NCBI RefSeq assembly: GCF_038433205.1
Contig: NZ_JBCDNA010000002.1
Location: forward strand, 124,001 to 188,000
Direction of reading: 5' to 3'
DNA length: 64,000 bases
From: Lutimonas vermicola
Lineage (GTDB): Bacteria; Bacteroidota; Bacteroidia; Flavobacteriales; Flavobacteriaceae
Every line of letters starts with the position of its first letter. The stretch's first letter is position 1. The position numbers were made by a program, and so were the translations under genes. Under the pieces are notes generated by a model. The model had not been told where the DNA came from. It saw only the letters and a program-made list of their open reading frames with translations, and did not search any database. Shown one piece after another: positions 16,871 to 25,531 of the stretch.

Positions 16871-17986
16871 CTATCCCAGAAGAACTGACTTCATCACAAG
16901 ACTCTTGTCGACCGTCTCCTCCCATTCCAAAACCGGATTGCTTTTAGCGGTAATGCCGCCTCCCACATAGACAATGGCTCCCGGTATTGGTTCGGACTTT
17001 AATTGCATACACCTTAGATTGACAAAAAGATTTGATTCAATTTCTTTTGATGATACATCCTTGTTGATGTCATAATCTTCTTTTTCCCAATTCAATTCCC
17101 CCAAAAAACCTGTATAAAAACCGCGATGATAACCTTCTTGTTTCAGAATAAACTGCTGCACCTTTTTTTTGGGAAAGCCGCAAACGGCCGCAGTGGGATG
17201 CAGCCTGTCAATCAAATGCTTCAAAGTTTCTTTACCATCAAGAACTCCTTGGATATCATTGCATAAATGCACTAGATTTCCTGCCTTTTTGGTATAGGTA
17301 CTGTTGACTTCAACTGAGATTCCTTCCAAAGAATCCAGCAGGTGATCTGTTACAATTTGCTGCTCCTGAACTTCTTTCTCTCCCCAGGAAGCCTCGACTT
17401 CAGCCTGGTATTTTTGGGTGCCAGCCAAAGACATGGTTTTAAACCGATTTCCTTTTGTTCTTAAAAGTGTTTCCGGACTTGCTCCGGCCCAAAGTCCTAC
17501 TTTCGGATGATACCATACATAGACAAAAGCCTCAGTGTATTTTGCCATTAACTTGAGGAAAATCTGGATGATATCCGGTTCTTTTATCTCGACAAATTCA
17601 GATCTTGAAAGAACTGCTTTTATAAAATCACCATTTTTAATGCTTTCTATACCCCTTTCAACAAGGTCGATATGCTTTTCCTTTGAGGCTGCGGGATAAA
17701 CCGGCTCAATTTTATGCAATGGTTTATCGAGATTCAAATTACTTTTTGAGGGTATTTGGCTTTGGTAACGATAAACATTCCCTTTAGCAAACAAGACGGT
17801 CTTTTCATGTTGGTCAAAAGGTGCCATGACAAAGCCTGATTCCTTAAAATCAATAACATGATCCAGGCGCCTGTTTTTCTGAATAATGACTTCAATAAAA
17901 TCAGCGTCTGGAATTTTGTACATTACAAACGGGATTTCCTTGACTTTGGCTTGTTCGACCTTTTCTAAAATCTCCTTCAAAATCAT
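16871..17986 (-). CDS. menF: Isochorismate synthase MenF
   Basis: A 371-residue chorismate-using enzyme that makes isochorismate for menaquinone. Typical segments are FIKAVLSRSEFVEI, VGLWAGASPETLL, HPTAAVCGFPKKKVQ, YHRGFYTGFLGEL and AIVYVGGGITAKSNPVLEWE with the Mg-binding glutamates. Its start overlaps the stop of the upstream hydrolase gene by four bases (ATGA type), so the two are probably translationally coupled. Confidence 0.95.
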   Translation of the reverse strand: MILKEILEKVEQAKVKEIPFVMYKIPDADFIEVIIQKNRRLDHVIDFKESGFVMAPFDQHEKTVLFAKGNVYRYQSQIPSKSNLNLDKPLHKIEPVYPAASKEKHIDLVERGIESIKNGDFIKAVLSRSEFVEIKEPDIIQIFLKLMAKYTEAFVYVWYHPKVGLWAGASPETLLRTKGNRFKTMSLAGTQKYQAEVEASWGEKEVQEQQIVTDHLLDSLEGISVEVNSTYTKKAGNLVHLCNDIQGVLDGKETLKHLIDRLHPTAAVCGFPKKKVQQFILKQEGYHRGFYTGFLGELNWEKEDYDINKDVSSKEIESNLFVNLRCMQLKSEPIPGAIVYVGGGITAKSNPVLEWEETVDKSLVMKSVLLG

Positions 17987-18852
17987 TGTTGCTCAATACT
18001 TTTTATTAATTCAGACTTGATGAATTCAAAATTAGTCCAAATAAGTGAATGGTTGCCATTTTCAAGGGGAATTAAACTAAACTTATGATCCTCAAAAAGT
18101 TCTTTCAAATACAGGGAATTCTCAAATGGTACTATAAAATCTTCTTTTCCATGAATAGACAAAACAGTCGAAGGGCTCCGGTTCCACCTTTTCTCATAGG
18201 CAGGCAATTCTGTAACATGCCTCAATTTCTCTATACTGGCTCCCTGGAACACCATGGGAACAATAGGTCTTGTAAACTTCCATTGATACAAATTCATCGC
18301 CCAGAACATGGGTTCAAGATCACCTCGAACAGAAGCTGCCAGAACGATTTTCTTCATATATTCTTTTTCTGAGGCCATAACGACCGTTCCGCCATAAGAG
18401 TATCCAACCACGATGATTTTTGAAGGTTTAAAAGGCTTGATTAATTGATGCAACAAGTTAACTTCCTCTTCAAGGGATTCTAAAACCCTACCTGTATCTT
18501 CTTGTCCATAACCTATCCTGTCGTAGGCAACTATATTGGCCAAACTATTTAAGCCCGGATCTTTTAAATAGCGTTTAAAGTCCATAGCAGAACCCGGGGA
18601 ACCGTGTACAAAAAACAAAGTGGGCAAAAGTGTATCAATGGTTTTCTTCATTTTGATCAGCCTCACTTTTCTACCTTTAAAGAACTCATAACTTATATCG
18701 GGCTCAAAAGCAGTATCCCTGAACTCCTTCCTGATCTCATTATCAGAACCGGGGCTTATAAAGCCATACAGCAAATAACCAAGTATCAGAACTACTACCA
18801 AAAAGATGATCCCTGTGATTTTTAAGATCTTTTTGACAAGGCTTCTTTTCAT
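17983..18852 (-). CDS. Membrane-anchored alpha/beta hydrolase in the men cluster
   Basis: A 289-residue alpha/beta hydrolase with one N-terminal membrane segment (about residues 9-31, ILKITGIIFLVVVLILGYLL). The triad is visible: nucleophile in GYSYGG, acid in GKEDFIVP, and histidine in NGNHSLIW; the oxyanion region is FVHGSPGS. It lies between the hotdog thioesterase (nine bases) and menF (four-base overlap). Position suggests a menaquinone link, and a MenH-like role is conceivable, but MenH proteins are cytosolic and shorter, so this is open. Confidence 0.82.
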   Translation of the reverse strand: MKRSLVKKILKITGIIFLVVVLILGYLLYGFISPGSDNEIRKEFRDTAFEPDISYEFFKGRKVRLIKMKKTIDTLLPTLFFVHGSPGSAMDFKRYLKDPGLNSLANIVAYDRIGYGQEDTGRVLESLEEEVNLLHQLIKPFKPSKIIVVGYSYGGTVVMASEKEYMKKIVLAASVRGDLEPMFWAMNLYQWKFTRPIVPMVFQGASIEKLRHVTELPAYEKRWNRSPSTVLSIHGKEDFIVPFENSLYLKELFEDHKFSLIPLENGNHSLIWTNFEFIKSELIKSIEQQ

Positions 18853-18861
18853 TGTGGGGTT

Positions 18862-19278
18862 CTATTTCCGTTCTAATATGATACATGTGAGCTTACACAG
18901 AGAAATCAATCTGTCTTTTTCGTCTTCAATCCTGATCTCCCATAAGAGTGTTGTCCTTCCGCGGTGAACCATTCTGGCTGTGGCTTTGACCATTCCTTCC
19001 CGTATGCTTCTCACATGATTTGCCGAGATTTCAATACCTCTGACCTCACCTAAAGAATGATCTATAAAATGAAGGGAGGCAGCACTCCCCACGCTTTCCG
19101 CAAGGGCAACAGAGGCTCCACCGTGCAGAATTCCCATCGGCTGATGCACTTTTTTATCAACCGGCATGGTCGCCACGAGATAATCTTCTCCCACTTCGAT
19201 ATAGTTGATACTAAGGGTTTCCATCAAGGTGTTCTTATTGAGGGAATTGAGTTTTTCCAAAACGTTTTTACTATCCAT
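18862..19278 (-). CDS. menI: Hotdog-fold acyl-CoA thioesterase, likely DHNA-CoA thioesterase
   Basis: A 138-residue PaaI/YdiI-type thioesterase. The motif QPMGILHGGASVALAESVGS carries the catalytic glutamate. It is the first gene of the thioesterase-hydrolase-menF-menD run, so hydrolysis of 1,4-dihydroxy-2-naphthoyl-CoA, the step after MenB, is the most probable role. The assignment rests on family plus context; other PaaI thioesterases look alike. Confidence 0.82.
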   Translation of the reverse strand: MDSKNVLEKLNSLNKNTLMETLSINYIEVGEDYLVATMPVDKKVHQPMGILHGGASVALAESVGSAASLHFIDHSLGEVRGIEISANHVRSIREGMVKATARMVHRGRTTLLWEIRIEDEKDRLISLCKLTCIILERK

Positions 19279-19340
19279 GATACCGGGAAAATTATGACAT
19301 TTTTTAACAAGGTAAAAGTAACACTTTTGGATTAAAGTAT

Positions 19341-19348
19341 TATTTTTG
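19341..19348 (+). promoter_or_regulatory. -7 box upstream of the PRiA4-like gene
   Basis: TATTTTTG matches TAnnTTTG and lies 22 bases before the ATG at 19371; no well-spaced TTG is seen. Confidence 0.5.
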
Positions 19349-19370
19349 CAAAAAATTACGAAAGGAAATC

Positions 19371-19874
19371 ATGGTGTACAAAATCAGGATAATTTTAAAT
19401 TCGAAGGAAGATGTGATAAGAGACATCGCTGTTGAGAAGGATGCAAACCTGGAAGATCTTCATAATGTGATTACTAATGCCTTTGGTTTTACAGGAGACC
19501 AGATGGCTTCTTTTTACAGGTCAGATGAAACCTGGATGCAGGGTGAAGAACATCCTCTCTTTGACATGAGTGAAGGAAATGAGAGAAAGGTACCAATGAG
19601 TGAAGTAATGCTCAATGAGGTATTACAAAAGGAAAATGACAAAATGCTTTATGTATATGATTTCTTTAATATGTGGTCTTTTTACGTTGAATTAATTCAG
19701 ACTGATTTTGATCACAATAACCTGGTCCTGCCCTACTTGCTTTTTTCTTTAGGAGTTGTTCCTGCAAATGCCCCGGAAATTCAATTCGAAAGCGAAGATC
19801 TGTCTCTGGATGATTATGAAGAAGATGACTTTGATGAATTCGAAGATGATTTTGGTGATTTTAGTTATAATTAA
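19371..19874 (+). CDS. PRiA4 ORF-3-like family protein
   Basis: A 167-residue protein whose N-terminal 120 residues (MVYKIRIILNSKEDVIRDIA, LEDLHNVITNAFGFTGDQMA, YVYDFFNMWSFYVELIQ) match the plasmid pRiA4b ORF-3-like family. The C-terminus is very acidic (SLDDYEEDDFDEFEDDFGDF). The molecular role of the family is not known. No plasmid or transposon genes are near it, so here it looks like an ordinary chromosomal gene. Confidence 0.82.
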   Translation: MVYKIRIILNSKEDVIRDIAVEKDANLEDLHNVITNAFGFTGDQMASFYRSDETWMQGEEHPLFDMSEGNERKVPMSEVMLNEVLQKENDKMLYVYDFFNMWSFYVELIQTDFDHNNLVLPYLLFSLGVVPANAPEIQFESEDLSLDDYEEDDFDEFEDDFGDFSYN

Positions 19875-20006
19875 ATTTTAAAAAAGATGATTCTACTTAG
19901 CTGGAACTGATCTTTACTTATAATCATTTTTTATTCTTTTTTTCAGGCCAAAAATAGAATTGATTTATTTTCACTAATTTAGTAACTCAACTTAAATCAA
20001 ACTATT

Positions 20007-20780
20007 ATGAAAAAATTACCATTAATTTTGATGGGCTTGCTATTCTGCATTCCCTCTATGATTGCGCAAGGGGTCACCATGCATCAGTACAGAAGAGTAG
20101 AACCCCAAAACATGGAAGAATACCTTAAACGTGAAACTACTTACTGGCAAAAACTTGCCGAAAGCGAAGTCACCAAAGGCAATCTTACTTTTTGGGCAAT
20201 CCTGCAAAAAGTAGGTGGTACAGACCAAAAAAACGGATCCAATATCCTAATTATCAATTCATTTAAAAATATGGATACCGCCAACGAAATCTGGGGTAAT
20301 CTCCAGGAACTATTCCCTGATACAAAAATGGAAGATATGAATACCTGGGAACTTGCTGAGAACAGAGCGACAATTTATCTCAGAAATCTGGGAAATCACG
20401 TAGAGGTTCCGAACGCAAATCCGGATAAGGACTTCAAATATGTCTATATCATCTACCACAATCCAAAAAACATGAACAAGCTTCTGGATTTCGAAGCCGA
20501 TAAATGGAAACCCATGGCAGAAAAGGCAATGGCTGATGGAATGACAACAATGAAAGGCTGGGGTAACGCAGTGGTGGTTTCACCTCAATCGAGTAAATTC
20601 CCATACGCAACCCAGAGTTATGATCTTTTTGCCTCCATGACGGATGCTTTAAGCCCTACCTTCAAAGAAGGTTTTACCTGGCCGGATAATTTTATGGCCG
20701 ATATAGAAGGAAATGATGCTGGCCCAAGACATAAAAATTTATACAGAATAATAACTGTGGTCTCCACGCCCAGTGAGTGA
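20007..20780 (+). CDS. Secreted protein with two similar halves, function unknown
   Basis: A 257-residue protein with signal peptide MKKLPLILMGLLFCIPSMIAQ. I do not recognise the family. Two halves look alike: MHQYRRVEPQNMEEYLKRET with WQKLAESEVTKGNLTFWAIL, and VYIIYHNPKNMNKLLDFEAD with KWKPMAEKAMADGMTTMKGW. Each would be a strand followed by a helix, reminiscent of dimeric alpha-beta barrel (ABM-like) modules. It is monocistronic and followed by a strong terminator. Likely periplasmic or secreted. Confidence 0.7.
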   Translation: MKKLPLILMGLLFCIPSMIAQGVTMHQYRRVEPQNMEEYLKRETTYWQKLAESEVTKGNLTFWAILQKVGGTDQKNGSNILIINSFKNMDTANEIWGNLQELFPDTKMEDMNTWELAENRATIYLRNLGNHVEVPNANPDKDFKYVYIIYHNPKNMNKLLDFEADKWKPMAEKAMADGMTTMKGWGNAVVVSPQSSKFPYATQSYDLFASMTDALSPTFKEGFTWPDNFMADIEGNDAGPRHKNLYRIITVVSTPSE

Positions 20781-20790
20781 TTAAATTAAT

Positions 20791-20824
20791 AAAAAGGCTT
20801 GCTAAAGTAGCAAGCCTTTTTTTT
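20791..20824. terminator. Strong terminator between convergent genes
   Basis: GGCTTGCTA pairs with TAGCAAGCC around AAG, flanked by an A run and an eight-base T run, so it can work on both strands. Confidence 0.93.
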
Positions 20825-20876
20825 GGTGTCTAACCCAAATTTGCCAATCTGGCCCTTATTTAAAATTTATATATGG

Positions 20877-23006
20877 TTACAATTCTTTCAACCATTGCCG
20901 TATCTCATTCTGAAATTCAGGATCAAATCCATTCTTTGTGGCCGTATCCCATTCTACGCATTTGTTTTCCACCTTATAAAATCCGTGATTGCCCTTAGGC
21001 ATGACTTTATAACTAATGTTTTTTGGTATTTCATAATCAAATAAGGTATTTAAAAGGTTAATATTAATTTGCGGGTCTACATTGATATCAAACTCCCCGA
21101 ATAAAAACAAGGCCGGACAGCGCAAAGCTTTCAATTCTTCTTCATTCGTATAATCATGGATCAGATACCAGTGTTTTGCACTACCGATCAAACCTGAATT
21201 CTTTCCCAAATTGGCTGATTTCACTAAGGCCCTTTTTCTTTTTTCTATTTTTTTATCCAATTTATCCCCGGTATATCCCTCACAAATGAATCTGGACCTG
21301 TCATTGTCATCTACCTGTGCCTGAACCCCTATGGTCGGGCCTGCCAAACATAGTACAAAGGCAATATCATCATGCTCCGATGCCACAATCTGAGCGATCC
21401 AGCCTCCCTGGCTATGACCTGAAATACCTATTCGATTCGGATCGATAAATTCCAATGATTTTAAATAAGTGATGGCTGCATAAGCGTCTTTGGCCCTGCC
21501 GTAAAAATCATTTTGCCTCCAGTTTCCTGAAGAATTCCCCAAGCCTCTTTTATTACAGTACAATACTGCATATCCCTGCTCCAGCAATACATCTTCAATG
21601 TAAAATTTATGTGGCCCCCATGCTTCTTTTTCATATCCGTCAAAGGCATGTGGCCCTGAGCCCTGCTGAAAAACTACGGCAGGCGTATTGTTTTGCATAT
21701 TTGGGCGAATAAGTATACCTTCAATCGATTCCTCTCCGCTTTTAAACATTACTTTGGAGGCTATTCTATCCTGAGCATGAACAAAAAAAGAACCTAATAA
21801 GATCATCGCTATTGTCAAAGTGGCCTTGACTTTAGTGTTCTTTGTTTTTTGATATAGCCTTAAGTGACTGAAATTTTTATAGCTAAGTTTCTTCCATAGG
21901 AACTCGACCGGGCCTTGAGGAAATTTTCTTAACCAAAGTGAACTGATCAATGACTGCAGCCCAAATAAGACCAGTGCAAGCGTATATGTTTCCCCTTGCG
22001 TAATCTTACCGAAAAGATGCAACCCTGGAAGGCAGAGAAAGAAAATCAACAGGTAAAACACAGACTGCATCAAATAATTTGTGAGGGCAGTTTTACCAAC
22101 CGGGTTAAAAAACCCAATCACTTTCTTAACCCTCTCGGATCGGTAAAGTCTCAAAAAGATTGAAATATAACTCAGGCTTTGCAACAACATCCCCGCGATG
22201 ATAACAAATGGAACCCAAAGTTGGGGAATATCCAATTCCAAGGCTCCGGTAAATATCAAATGTAAGATATAGCTGGAGGCCAAGCCGATAGTCAGCCCAA
22301 GTCCAATCAGCCAATTGGTAAGTGTTTTCAATTTCTCGGGAAGCCTGAAAAAATCTATCCTTCCCAATAACATGCCAATAATCATGTTTCCAAAAGTAAA
22401 GGCTAAAGTTAAAGGCATATCATTTAAAAAGTTGGTCCAGGGAGAGGTAATCCAGTTGATTTCTAAATATCGTAAAAAAGATTGAGTGATAGGCTGCTCC
22501 GCTGCCAAAGCAAAATCATAACTGTATTCTGACCACCCCAAAGAAGAATTTCCAATAAATATAATACCGGTGATAAATACGTTAAATACCACGGCCAATA
22601 TCATTAAGGCCTTGTTAGATAATTTTCTGATCAGTAAAAGAAAAATGCCTCCAAAAGCATAAGACATTATAATGTCTCCGTTCCAAAAGAGAAAACTATG
22701 TATGACTCCAATAAGAAAAAGAAGTAACATTCTTTTTACGAAATAGGGCTGAAAGCTGATATTCTTTTCTTCTGCTCTTGTCATTTGGATATAGAATCCA
22801 AATCCGAACAGCATAGAGAAAATAGTGATAAACTTCTTATCGATCAACAAGTGATATAAAAAGGTCAGGGCCGGATCGGATGCAGTTTGAATTGCTTCAG
22901 AATTGCCATAAGGAACATTGGCAAGTAATACGCCTAATAAAGCAAACCCTCTAAGGGCATCAACAACTTCGATTCTGTTTTGTTTTGTAGTTGGCTTAAA
23001 TTCCAT
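20877..23006 (-). CDS. DUF418 membrane protein fused to a secreted alpha/beta hydrolase
   Basis: A 709-residue two-part protein. Residues 1-372 are a DUF418/YeiB-like polytopic membrane protein (RIEVVDALRGFALLGVLLAN, IFSMLFGFGFYIQM, GKTALTNYLMQSVFYLLIFF, ending GPVEFLWKKLSY). Residues 394-412 (KATLTIAMILLGSFFVHAQ) look exactly like a signal peptide. Residues 413-709 are a dienelactone-hydrolase-type enzyme: GLGNSSG, nucleophile Ser532 in GISGHSQGG, LFLFGEFDINVD, and KGNHGFYK. The frame is continuous. The upstream AraC-type gene is a likely regulator. This is a true fusion or a lost stop between two genes. Confidence 0.85.
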   Translation of the reverse strand: MEFKPTTKQNRIEVVDALRGFALLGVLLANVPYGNSEAIQTASDPALTFLYHLLIDKKFITIFSMLFGFGFYIQMTRAEEKNISFQPYFVKRMLLLFLIGVIHSFLFWNGDIIMSYAFGGIFLLLIRKLSNKALMILAVVFNVFITGIIFIGNSSLGWSEYSYDFALAAEQPITQSFLRYLEINWITSPWTNFLNDMPLTLAFTFGNMIIGMLLGRIDFFRLPEKLKTLTNWLIGLGLTIGLASSYILHLIFTGALELDIPQLWVPFVIIAGMLLQSLSYISIFLRLYRSERVKKVIGFFNPVGKTALTNYLMQSVFYLLIFFLCLPGLHLFGKITQGETYTLALVLFGLQSLISSLWLRKFPQGPVEFLWKKLSYKNFSHLRLYQKTKNTKVKATLTIAMILLGSFFVHAQDRIASKVMFKSGEESIEGILIRPNMQNNTPAVVFQQGSGPHAFDGYEKEAWGPHKFYIEDVLLEQGYAVLYCNKRGLGNSSGNWRQNDFYGRAKDAYAAITYLKSLEFIDPNRIGISGHSQGGWIAQIVASEHDDIAFVLCLAGPTIGVQAQVDDNDRSRFICEGYTGDKLDKKIEKRKRALVKSANLGKNSGLIGSAKHWYLIHDYTNEEELKALRCPALFLFGEFDINVDPQININLLNTLFDYEIPKNISYKVMPKGNHGFYKVENKCVEWDTATKNGFDPEFQNEIRQWLKEL

Positions 23007-23156
23007 GATATTTAATTTTAATGATTTATGATATTTGTATATACCATAGACTCAAAATTAATTTAGAATATCACTTTAGATGGGTACATGATGTGTCAAA
23101 ATCCGATTTCAGGACAATACTTATGTGCGAAATTCAGCATTCAGAACATCAGGCAT

Positions 23157-24281
23157 TCACTGCTTCCTGAAATGTCCCGGGGAATAACCTGTTTTTTTCT
23201 TAAAAGCAGTGTACATCGCAGAGCGCGATTTAAAACCGGCATCTTCTCCTATACCTTCGATGGAATAATGAATTTTAGAAGGATCTTGTAATAAGTCAAG
23301 GGCTTTCTCAACCCTATAATTATTGACCCATTCGTTAAAATTTACGCCTATTTCCTGGTTGATGCAAGTGGATAACAATCTGGGCGGAATATTCATTTCC
23401 TTTGAAAGGTCGTAAATTGTAAGGTCATGATTTAGATAGTAGTTTTTAGATTCCATGGCATGTTGAAGTTCTATACTCATGGCTTTAAAATCCCTGCCGC
23501 TATGATCGTTTTTTTGCTCCGTTGCCTCTTCATCATTCATAACGAGCTCAGGAACCCCTTCAAATAAATTTTTGCGATGAAAGGCAATAAAGCTGACAAA
23601 ATAAATAAATACAATGATAAAAGCCCAGGTAAGTAAAACAAAAACTGACATTCCCGAACCTCCAAAAGCAATTCGGGTTAATTCAAGCCCCCACATGAAC
23701 GTTATAGGTACTAAAGCAAATATAAACTGCCATAACCATTTTATCTCCAGCATATCCAGGTCAGAATAGGCATTCCTTATTTTATTTTGATAGCGTAAAA
23801 CCTCTTTGATTGATATAACCAGCGCCACTATCGTAAGAAAGAAAGCATAATATTGATTTGCTAAAAAAACATTGGAGATCGTGTCCCAAGAAAAATAATC
23901 ACGAAGCGACTCGCCACTGACCGCAAAAAGAATTAGGTTCGGGAGGGTGAGTAACATGACCGCAAAAACAAGAATATAATGGAATTTTAAGAATGTCCGG
24001 TAATTTTTAACTGCCCCTAACTTTTCAAGAACATAATTCAGAAACAATACCGGAAATAACAATTTCACCTCAGGCAGGTCAAAGTATTGGCTTACACTAT
24101 AGCTCCCAAGATAATCAAAGGGTAACCACATTGTCAAGGCCTCCAGAACAAAGCATAAAAGAAAAAATCCCAGCAATTTATTGGCCCTGCTCCTGTGTCT
24201 TTTAGAAAATATATAAAGCAGACCAAGCAATAGGCCCTGTATAATGGCGGCCCATACTATGGTGTTGATAACAGACTCCAT
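23157..24281 (-). CDS. AraC-family regulator with N-terminal membrane domain
   Basis: A 374-residue protein. Residues 1-240 hold about seven hydrophobic segments (VINTIVWAAIIQGLLLGLLY, LLGFFLLCFVLEALTMWL, FHYILVFAVMLLTLPNLILF, VLLTWAFIIVFIYFVSFIAF). Residues 275-374 are an AraC-type double helix-turn-helix (LTIYDLSKEMNIPPRLLSTC, IEGIGEDAGFKSRSAMYTAF, KKKTGYSPGHFRK). Such membrane-tethered AraC regulators are frequent in Flavobacteriaceae. It lies 150 bases upstream of the DUF418-hydrolase gene on the same strand; the ligand sensed is unknown. Confidence 0.9.
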   Translation of the reverse strand: MESVINTIVWAAIIQGLLLGLLYIFSKRHRSRANKLLGFFLLCFVLEALTMWLPFDYLGSYSVSQYFDLPEVKLLFPVLFLNYVLEKLGAVKNYRTFLKFHYILVFAVMLLTLPNLILFAVSGESLRDYFSWDTISNVFLANQYYAFFLTIVALVISIKEVLRYQNKIRNAYSDLDMLEIKWLWQFIFALVPITFMWGLELTRIAFGGSGMSVFVLLTWAFIIVFIYFVSFIAFHRKNLFEGVPELVMNDEEATEQKNDHSGRDFKAMSIELQHAMESKNYYLNHDLTIYDLSKEMNIPPRLLSTCINQEIGVNFNEWVNNYRVEKALDLLQDPSKIHYSIEGIGEDAGFKSRSAMYTAFKKKTGYSPGHFRKQ

Positions 24282-24326
24282 AACAAAACTTTAGTTTACG
24301 AACGAAGGCATTTCAATACCCTAAAC

Positions 24327-25388
24327 TTATCTGATGATATAAGTATTCGCACTTTCATAATTCCTGACGACAAAATTAAACACCACCTGAATGATCTCTC
24401 CCATGTTCTTGCAATCCTTAAATTCCTTATCATGGGTATATTCGATCAGATCCCTTTTTAGCATCTCCACGTTCTCCTTAGTAGAAATCGTGTCGTTTTT
24501 CATGCATTCCATCAACCTGCGAATTCTGTTACCTGTTGCTTTTAACCGTTTTGCCAGGGCTGATCGCTCTTCTTTTTTATATTGCTCAACAGATTCTTTA
24601 CCCAAATGTTGTTCGACCATTTTTATAAATTCATAATTATCCTTAAAAAACTGTGGCCTGTATACTTTTAAGTTTCCCTCATAACTTTGCTGGTCAAAAT
24701 CCATCGCTCTGATGCGGTACTGTACCTGGTCAAAATCATGTGTTGGAACGATTACGTAATTGTAAGCACGCATATCTCCCAACAACCTCAGCGTAGATCG
24801 CTCATTGAATTTTACAAATTCCTTCGACAATCGTTGCTTCTCGGTTTTTGATATTCCTGAAAGGTTTTCTTCCAAAAACATGTCACCCGGAATACCCAGC
24901 ACGTGTTCTTCAATCAGGGTGTCCTTATAAATCAAAAAATTAATGCTGTTAGGCGACAATAAATGTTCGAACTCAAGTCCATATACCCTTGAGGCATCGG
25001 CTTTCTTTACATAAATATATGTGTAGTTATCGTTTAGCAAGTTTCTAACCCTTACCCTAAACGGTTTCGAATTTCCAAAAGTGCAATAATCAATTTCGTC
25101 TACAATCAGGTTTTCAAGAACCTCCTCACTCCCATCGCCATGAAGGATATTATACATCCTCTTTAAACTCATATCGATCTCCTTCTGCTCGAACTCCGGA
25201 TAGTATACCCTGATCCAGAGTGTATCCTTCTCATACTTATCAAAGACTGTAACAGAGCCTGAAAACCTCAGCAAATCATCATAAAAAATGGGGATCTTAA
25301 TACTTCTGTTATAGGTGCTCAAATAGTCGTACAGTTCCTCATTTATAGGAAAAGTAGGCTTCTTTCTCGAAATTAATTTTTCATCCAT
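24327..25388 (-). CDS. Conserved protein with kinase-like motif spacing, function unknown
   Basis: A 353-residue protein without signal peptide or membrane segment. I know no named family. The middle has features of a kinase-like catalytic core: VKK at 128-130 followed by Glu139/Glu141, then GDMRAYN (Asp205, Asn210, the D-x4-N spacing of a catalytic loop), then RAMDFDQQ (Asp230-Phe231), where kinases have their DF metal-binding motif. The C-terminal third is helical and charged (SALAKRLKATGNRIRRLMEC). It is divergent from the ABC exporter genes and 45 bases upstream of the AraC gene. Kinase activity is an inference. Confidence 0.65.
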   Translation of the reverse strand: MDEKLISRKKPTFPINEELYDYLSTYNRSIKIPIFYDDLLRFSGSVTVFDKYEKDTLWIRVYYPEFEQKEIDMSLKRMYNILHGDGSEEVLENLIVDEIDYCTFGNSKPFRVRVRNLLNDNYTYIYVKKADASRVYGLEFEHLLSPNSINFLIYKDTLIEEHVLGIPGDMFLEENLSGISKTEKQRLSKEFVKFNERSTLRLLGDMRAYNYVIVPTHDFDQVQYRIRAMDFDQQSYEGNLKVYRPQFFKDNYEFIKMVEQHLGKESVEQYKKEERSALAKRLKATGNRIRRLMECMKNDTISTKENVEMLKRDLIEYTHDKEFKDCKNMGEIIQVVFNFVVRNYESANTYIIR

Positions 25389-25531
25389 CGTTCCTTGTTT
25401 TGGATCTACGCATCTGTGACGAATTTAATAAACTTTATGGCCAGAACCTAACTTTAAGTTTCAACCTTTGGTTTTTTAGTAACAAATCGCTATCATGCTC
25501 GTCTAATAATTGTCAACTCAAAAGATACAAC

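Noticed and set aside
19371..19874. PRiA4 ORF-3-like protein taken as a sign of a plasmid or transposon
   Set aside because: No transposase, terminal repeat or plasmid gene is nearby; the family is common on Bacteroidetes chromosomes.
25400..25531. Upstream in-frame extension of the ABC ATP-binding protein starting at an ATG
   Set aside because: The 44 extra residues (cysteine- and asparagine-rich) have no likeness to ABC proteins, and the family start fits the TTG at 25532.
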